Assembly: GCA_002361095.1 (NCBI GenBank)
Contig: DERU01000140.1
Location: forward strand, 1 to 11,160
Direction: 5' to 3'
From: Lachnospiraceae bacterium UBA3332
GTDB taxonomy: Bacteria; Bacillota; Clostridia; Lachnospirales; Lachnospiraceae
Length of the DNA: 11,160 nucleotides
The position numbers were made by a program, and so were the translations under genes. The notes beneath the pieces were generated by a model. The model did not search any database. It was not told the origin of the DNA and saw only the letters and a program-made list of their open reading frames with translations. This document shows, piece by piece, positions 7,925 through 11,160 of this stretch (position 1 is its first letter; each line of letters begins with the position of its first letter).

Positions 7925-8256
7925 GCCTGTGGATTTTCCCCGTTTTTTCCACTAAGGCAAGGGGAATTCCTTACCGGTTTTTGGGTACCGGAAACCCAGT
8001 ATCGAGCGCATCTTATAAAAGCAGCGTTGCATCTGGCTTTTACTCAGGGTTGTCGCTACAGTGAGGGCTTGGCTGCAAGAGTCCTGTCCCTGCTGACCCA
8101 CGGAGCCCACACATTGTCACTGTAACCTGTCCTGTCGCCAGGGCAGGGGAGTAGTGTGGGGTTTACCGTTTTCCCAGCATATTGCCTGTTCATTTACACC
8201 CATGTACCGCATGGGCGGTGTGCCCTAAACTGCCGTATCCGGCAGGACTAACACAC
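7925..8256 (-). ncRNA. Highly structured RNA, HEARO/omega-RNA-like candidate
   Basis: No protein-like frame is seen, but the minus strand folds densely (plus coordinates given). GTGTG/CACAC 8218-8222 with 8252-8256 encloses a perfect 6-bp stem, 8230-8235 with 8240-8245, closed by GAUA. CCCATG/CATGGG pairs at 8199-8215. A 7-bp stem, 8106-8112 with 8154-8160, encloses a two-part stem capped by GCGA (8126-8147). An H-type pseudoknot joins 7974-7978 with 7987-7991 and 7983-7986 with 7994-7997. A terminal stem pairs GCCT-GTGGA (7925-7933) with 7948-7958. The RNA starts just inside the broken tape measure frame and would be transcribed with it. Length, position at an insertion junction and pseudoknot recall HEARO RNAs, the guide RNAs of IscB elements, but this is from memory; no IscB gene is present. 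A group I or II intron 5' part was considered and fits less well. Confidence 0.5.
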
Positions 8257-9510
8257 TGTCGGTATATTCAAAACAACATTGCGTCCAAACATTTTAGGAC
8301 TGCCGACGTTTTTAAGCCCGGCAAACAGCCCGGCGCCTGTCCCGATGGTTCCTAAAGTCCCAAGTCTGCCTGCGACGGCGTCCAGTGCCCGAACCCCGCC
8401 CGTGCCCAAATCAACGAACCACCGCAGCAGGCCGCTGCCAAGTATGGTGGAGGACAGGGACTGGAAAGCGGCTTCAAACTGCCCTGTTTTGGCCTCCAGG
8501 GATTCCAGCCAGCGTTCCTGCTCCCCCATGGCAAAGCCGTCTGAATGGGAGACAGCCTCCAGTGCCTTTTGGATCTGTCCGGATTGGAATGCCTGCAGCA
8601 GCGCCTCTCCCTCTTCCATGTGCCTTTTCCCGAACAGGATTTCATCCAGCCCGGCCCTGCCGGAAGCGGACAGCCCGTCATAAATCCGTGAAATGTCCCC
8701 CATGATGTCATAGTAATTCCGCAACTGTCCCATGCCGTCAAGGATGTTTACCTTCCCGCCGGTGTGGCGGGAAACCTGTTCCTGGACCTGGCGGATGGAA
8801 CCGGCGGTTTCCCTGACTTCCTCGCCCAGCGCTGCAAGGCCGTCCTTCATGCCGAGGATGCGCATGGCGGAAACGTTTAGGAAATCGCCGAACCCGGAAG
8901 CGTCCTGGCCGGAGGCTGCGGCCAGCATGGCGAGGGACTGGTCAAGCCCGGCGCCCGCTGCGGCGAGGGAGGAGGCGGACTGTGACAAACCGGAGCCCAG
9001 TGCATTTGCGTCTGCGGCAAATTCCTTCCCGAGCCTGCCAAGTTTGTCCACAATGGAAAGGGAGCCGGAGGCTTCCATGTGGAAGGCCCGGAGCGCGCCG
9101 GTGATGTGGGAGGCGGCTGAAGCACTGTCGGCGCCACTGATATTGGCATAGACGGAAACGGATTTGGCAAGTTCTGCGGCATCTGCAAGGGAAAAACCCA
9201 TCTCGGCAAAGCCGGCGGTCTGCCGGATGAGCCCAGACAGGGAAACCCCAAGGGTGTGTGCCGAAGCGGCGGCGGAATCCAGGAACTGTTTGTAGCTGCT
9301 GCCTGCTGCATTGGTGGCTTGGCAGAGGCGGGTCATGGCGGAGTCCAGTTCGTAAACGGCTCCCGGCATTTTTTTCAGCTGCCTGATCAGGCCCGTCATG
9401 GCGGTATTGGCGGACAGCCATTTGGAAAAAGTTTTTCCGGCGTCCGTAAGCTGTCCTTTCAGGTTCCGGAGCAGCTTTTCGATGGTTTTTGTGGAATCAT
9501 TGGTACTCAC
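8248..9510 (-). CDS. Tail tape measure protein, TP901-like core piece
   Basis: The 420-residue frame starts at a GTG with AAAGGAGG ten bases upstream. Residues about 45-340 match the TP901-type tape measure core as I know it: YELDSAMTRLCQATNAAGSS, then SAHTLGVSLSGLIRQTAGFA, SVYANISGADSASAASHITG, and a long alanine/glycine-rich helical part with NVSAMRILGMKDGLAALGEE. The last genuine tape measure residues are probably GLFAGLKNVGSPKMFG; what follows (NVVLNIPTVC, then stop) is read from the repeat and the first bases of the structured RNA. The protein is therefore truncated at its C-terminus by the insertion. The preceding N-terminal piece and the piece starting at 6861 are the rest of the same ancestral gene, which would total roughly 2100 residues. 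Alone, this piece could not act as a full-length ruler. Confidence 0.88.
   Translation of the reverse strand: MSTNDSTKTIEKLLRNLKGQLTDAGKTFSKWLSANTAMTGLIRQLKKMPGAVYELDSAMTRLCQATNAAGSSYKQFLDSAAASAHTLGVSLSGLIRQTAGFAEMGFSLADAAELAKSVSVYANISGADSASAASHITGALRAFHMEASGSLSIVDKLGRLGKEFAADANALGSGLSQSASSLAAAGAGLDQSLAMLAAASGQDASGFGDFLNVSAMRILGMKDGLAALGEEVRETAGSIRQVQEQVSRHTGGKVNILDGMGQLRNYYDIMGDISRIYDGLSASGRAGLDEILFGKRHMEEGEALLQAFQSGQIQKALEAVSHSDGFAMGEQERWLESLEAKTGQFEAAFQSLSSTILGSGLLRWFVDLGTGGVRALDAVAGRLGTLGTIGTGAGLFAGLKNVGSPKMFGRNVVLNIPTVC
8264..8275 (-). repeat. Right copy of perfect 12-bp inverted repeat bordering the insertion
   Basis: ATATTCAAAACA on the plus strand is the exact reverse complement of 6847-6858. 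It codes for VVLNI near the end of the core tape measure piece and lies seven bases before the first paired bases of the structured RNA. From memory, a TTTTGAATAT string followed by a purine and CCGACAG recurs at such truncated Clostridia tape measure ends, which would make it part of the element rather than of the gene; I cannot verify this here. Confidence 0.7.
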
Positions 9511-9640
9511 TGTGTAGAATCCTCCTTTATCTGTGATATGGTTTGTATGATATGTATGCCTTTTGGGGCTGTACGGACTGTTGGCGGCATTTTAAATCAG
9601 GCGGGGTGGCCACTTTTGGAATCCCAAGCACCAAAAGCCC
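9511..9640 (-). other. Junction between tape measure N-terminal and core pieces
   Basis: Tape measure similarity of the N-terminal piece ends at about residue 133 (MAVKYNTLM). The next 15 codons (GFWCLGFQKWPPRLI) look foreign. The linker normally joining this region to the core is missing or replaced. A 7-bp hairpin (CTTTTGG 9613-9619 with 9631-9637, 11-base loop) sits just past the break. Further on is the ribosome binding site for the core piece. The frame upstream of the GTG is open back to a TAA but does not read as tape measure. This looks like an old insertion-deletion or recombination scar. Confidence 0.55.
9521..9528 (-). promoter_or_regulatory. Strong ribosome binding site for the core tape measure piece
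   Basis: AAAGGAGG on the minus strand lies ten bases before the GTG at 9510. It decides the start of the core piece and shows that this piece can be translated independently of the N-terminal one, unlike the C-terminal piece, which has no such site. Confidence 0.75.
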
Positions 9641-10038
9641 ATCAGTGTGTTATACTTTACTGCCATGTCCGGATTTTGAAACATCCTGCCGTTTTGCCGG
9701 GCCAGCAGTTTGATTTCATTTATAAGCTTGTCCTTTTCGACGGAAATATCAACGCCAACGGCAACCGGCTTTGCATCCGCCTGCCTCTGTGCCTGTGCCG
9801 TCGCCTCCTGTAAGGACGCTGTAATGTCCCTGTCACTTATTTTTCCCGTCAGGTTTACGTCACCGTTTATGGAGGAAAGGTCCTGCTTTACCCGGGACAT
9901 TGTTTTCGCCTTATGCAGTGTCCCCGTCACAGGAAGCCGGAACTCCCCAAGGTCTTTGAGATCCTGCCTGATCTGCTTTTGTGACTGCGCCTTCCTGAGC
10001 GATGCACTTACTTCCAATATCACATTATTTTTTGGCAT
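9592..10038 (-). CDS. Tail tape measure protein, N-terminal piece
   Basis: The 148-residue frame starts MPKNNVILEVSASLRKAQSQ with GGGGAGG nine bases upstream. Residues 1-133 show the basic, helical start followed by beta/alpha repeats such as LPVTGTLHKAKTMSRVKQDL and GKISDRDITASLQEATAQAQ, then KDKLINEIKLLARQNGRMF. From memory this arrangement is the N-terminus of long Clostridia tape measures, directly preceding the TP901 core. Residues 134-148 look unrelated, and the frame stops there. The core continues in a separate frame 81 bases downstream. It may be a truncated remnant, or a real small protein if the split is old and functional; in an intact relative I would expect one continuous gene. 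Confidence 0.75.
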   Translation of the reverse strand: MPKNNVILEVSASLRKAQSQKQIRQDLKDLGEFRLPVTGTLHKAKTMSRVKQDLSSINGDVNLTGKISDRDITASLQEATAQAQRQADAKPVAVGVDISVEKDKLINEIKLLARQNGRMFQNPDMAVKYNTLMGFWCLGFQKWPPRLI

Positions 10039-10069
10039 GATGGTTATCCTCCCCGTTTTTTTGCAAATG

Positions 10070-10096
10070 AAAAAGACAGCCGTATGACTGTCCTTT
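10070..10096 (-). terminator. Intrinsic terminator between the 207-residue gene and the tape measure
   Basis: Bases 10071-10079 and 10088-10096 pair over 9 bp (one G-U) around an 8-base loop. On the minus strand a run of five T residues (overlapping the stem end) follows. It lies 24 bases after the stop of the 207-residue gene and before the tape measure ribosome binding site, so it should isolate that gene from the tail operon. Confidence 0.7.
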
Positions 10097-10119
10097 CCCG
10101 TTTAGCCGTTTGGTTTTCC

Positions 10120-10743
10120 TTACCTGTTTTCCAGCAGTTCCCTGAAAAAATCATCTGCGTCACTGCTTTTGTCCAATAAATCGCGCCAATCCTTGTTGGC
10201 TGTGTTGTATTTCCTGTTGCACGTCAAAATCTCAAAGGGCTCCCGGTTCTTAAACTTTAACCGGATAACCAGTTCCGCAATTTCATCAGTGGAGGTCTCC
10301 GTTACGGTTTCTGAATCGGCCGCGCCCACGATGGCCCCTGCCGTACCGAATAAAATCGCACCTTTGCGCGCATTGTTTTTATTGCTGATTGTCCGGGTAT
10401 GGGTTCGGATGCTGGAGACTATCACCTTTTCATAATCAATTAAATCGGAATAGTCTATCTCGTATGCCTTAAATCCAAACCTTGTAACAAGGATTTTCTT
10501 CCGGGTAGTATCCACGTATAAATGGGCATCCACAATTTTTATTTCTTTATCCGCGTCCATGCCCTCGTATTCATACCAAGTGCGATAAAGACCTTTTTCC
10601 TTTTTAAACAATCCTATCTTTTTTGGTTCTTTTATGACTTCGCACTTAAAATCTTCTTTATTAAATCCTGTATTATTGCTGGCACGAATTAAAACCTCAT
10701 TTATACTTGTTGCATATCTTTCATAATCGTATAATCTGATCAT
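10120..10743 (-). CDS. Hypothetical protein, autonomous moron-like gene
   Basis: The 207-residue frame starts MIRLYDYERYATSINEVLIR; a weak GGTGG lies eight bases before the ATG. Residues about 40-110 are beta-rich and alternate charged and hydrophobic residues, with the order IKIVDAHLYVD, then KILVTRFGFKAYEIDYSDLI. This could be a small PH-like or lipocalin-like barrel, but I do not recognise a family. A short glycine-rich hydrophobic segment (RKGAILFGTAGAIVGAA, about 127-143) may be membrane-associated or a flexible loop. The C-terminal part is again beta-rich, then helical (DWRDLLDKSSDADDFFRELL). The gene has its own near-consensus promoter and its own terminator inside a tail module, the classical moron arrangement, so expression in the lysogen and a role in host fitness or superinfection control are possible but unproven. 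Confidence 0.75.
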   Translation of the reverse strand: MIRLYDYERYATSINEVLIRASNNTGFNKEDFKCEVIKEPKKIGLFKKEKGLYRTWYEYEGMDADKEIKIVDAHLYVDTTRKKILVTRFGFKAYEIDYSDLIDYEKVIVSSIRTHTRTISNKNNARKGAILFGTAGAIVGAADSETVTETSTDEIAELVIRLKFKNREPFEILTCNRKYNTANKDWRDLLDKSSDADDFFRELLENR

Positions 10744-10796
10744 ATCTTATCCACCATAGAAGACCATTCAAAAGATCAATTTTTAATACTGTTTCA

Positions 10797-10825
10797 ATTA
10801 TACCATTGCTTTTTCCGTTCCGCAA
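10797..10825 (-). promoter_or_regulatory. Near-consensus promoter of the 207-residue gene
   Basis: On the minus strand TTGCGG (10825-10820) and TATAAT (10802-10797) are separated by exactly 17 bases. The start codon is at 10743, leaving a leader of roughly 45 bases. This is the best vegetative promoter in the window and points to constitutive expression of the gene. Confidence 0.8.
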
Positions 10826-11009
10826 CAGAATAGCAAGCAAATTAAAAATGTGCATAACAGTCTAGGCAGGCCTGACCTGGTACGGAATCCGGTACGGCAT
10901 CCAGGACAATTCCGCCTTTTTATGTCAAATCTTTTCCAGCACTTTATGCGGATGGATTGGCTTGCTGTGATTCCAGTCTGCCAGCCCGGGCAGCGTCTTT
11001 TCCTAGCGA
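10826..11009. other. Intergenic stretch with possible 3' remnant of a tail gene
   Basis: No complete gene. On the minus strand 10925-11002 reads as a natural-looking C-terminus (KTLPGLADWNHSKPIHPHKV, then LEKI and stop), with a TAG just upstream at 11005-11003. That fits the tail end of an upstream gene cut off where the plus-strand cassette begins at about 11009. A short GC-rich hairpin (CTGCC/GGCAG, about 10978-10993) lies within it. The rest, 10826-10924, shows nothing I can name. Confidence 0.3.
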
Positions 11010-11021
11010 AGTTGTGGAGTC

Positions 11022-11050
11022 TTGTATATTAGTGAAACGTATGATAAAAT
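11022..11050 (+). promoter_or_regulatory. Second copy of the zinc-ribbon promoter
   Basis: TTGTAT (11022-11027), 17 bases, TAAAAT (11045-11050): the same boxes and spacing as at 6937-6965. The similarity extends upstream to about 11009 (AAGTTGTGG, then GTCTTGTATATT), so it covers more than the promoter itself. The arms around the TTGTGGAG centre no longer pair well here. GGAGG at 11070-11074 and an ATG at 11080 follow. Confidence 0.75.
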
Positions 11051-11079
11051 AAATACTATAATTCGTATTGGAGGTACAT

Positions 11080-11160
11080 ATGTTATCGTATTGTAAGAAA
11101 TATGGAAGAACATTATATGATATTTTTGAATTAAAATATGATAAAATGGCATTCATAATA
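11080..11160 (+). CDS. Start of a second zinc-ribbon-family gene, cut by window edge
   Basis: Twenty-seven codons are visible, all open, with GGAGG five bases before the ATG. The first residues, MLSYCKKYGRTLYD, match MLCYCKKCGRVVQR of the intact gene at 7000, but the second cysteine of the ribbon (Cys8) is Tyr and Cys3 is Ser; after residue 12 the two diverge. Together with the shared promoter this shows common descent. Loss of a zinc ligand and the rapid divergence suggest decay or a changed function. The 3' part lies outside the window. Confidence 0.6.
   Translation, partial: MLSYCKKYGRTLYDIFELKYDKMAFII

Larger units (their letters stand above)
6859..8263. mobile_element. 1.4-kb insertion interrupting the tape measure gene
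   Basis: The core piece of the tape measure stops at 8248 after a TMP-like tail (GLFAGLKNVGSPKMFG), and the C-terminal piece resumes at 6861 without a ribosome binding site. Everything between is unlike the flanks: AT-rich plus-strand genes on the left, and a minus-strand structured RNA on the right. A perfect 12-bp inverted repeat marks both borders. If the segment is removed and one AT shared, the two frames rejoin in phase. No transposase, TnpB, IscB, reverse transcriptase or recombinase frame is visible inside, so if this is an element it is non-autonomous or has lost its enzyme. The exact ends are not proven; the repeat could be part of the element or of the target. Confidence 0.55.

Noticed and set aside
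7767..8064. Short frames on both strands across the structured RNA (61 and 66 codons)
   Set aside because: No ribosome binding site, low-complexity hydrophobic or random-looking products, and they overlap strong RNA helices and the pseudogene.
8230..8256. GTGTG at the start of the structured RNA, resembling the 5' end of a group II intron
   Set aside because: I found no intron sequence able to pair with the exon just upstream, no domain V-like hairpin near the other border and no reverse transcriptase frame. The GTGTG is better explained as one side of a helix with 8218-8222.
10944..11156. Minus-strand 70-codon frame at the right edge
   Set aside because: It runs antisense through the conserved plus-strand promoter and gene start, has no ribosome binding site and reads as low-complexity sequence.

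Overview
The window looks like the tail-morphogenesis part of a siphovirus-type prophage in a Gram-positive host, probably a gut Clostridia/Lachnospiraceae relative. Reasons: almost all long genes lie on the minus strand; there is a very large tape measure protein with a TP901-type core, coiled coils and the C-terminal motif typical of Firmicutes tail tape measures; Shine-Dalgarno sites are strong (AAAGGAGG, GGGGAGG); promoters have near-consensus vegetative boxes. These are judgements from memory of families; no search was run.

Layout, in the direction of minus-strand transcription (right to left). At the right edge (about 11009-11160) starts a plus-strand promoter and the first 27 codons of a small gene. 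From 10825 to 10070 lies an apparently autonomous unit: promoter, a 207-residue protein of unknown function, and an intrinsic terminator. The tape measure follows in three pieces: an N-terminal piece (10038-9592), a TP901-like core piece (9510-8248, GTG start with a strong ribosome binding site), and a very long C-terminal piece (6861-2089). Between the second and third pieces sits about 1.4 kb of foreign-looking DNA. After the tape measure come a small 87-residue protein, a hairpin that may be a weak terminator, a 251-residue tail accessory protein, and a minor structural protein that runs off the left edge.

The 1.4-kb insertion (about 6859-8263) is the most interesting part. It is bordered by a perfect 12-bp inverted repeat. 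One end carries three tandem hairpins whose arms differ in sequence but stay complementary, while their 7-base centres are conserved (TGTRGRG). Next come a plus-strand promoter, an intact double-zinc-ribbon gene, and a decayed second copy of that gene. The other end holds about 330 nt of minus-strand sequence that folds into many strong helices, including a GNRA-capped hairpin and an H-type pseudoknot. It recalls mobile-element RNAs of the HEARO/IscB omega-RNA kind, but no nuclease gene accompanies it.

The same promoter segment and gene start reappear at the right edge of the window. The zinc-ribbon gene plus its upstream motif is therefore a dispersed cassette, present at two sites in one tail module. 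Removing the insertion and keeping one AT of the repeat would put the two tape measure pieces back in a single frame. Whether the prophage can still make a tail depends on excision or splicing of this insertion, and on how the first split (near 9640-9510) is tolerated.
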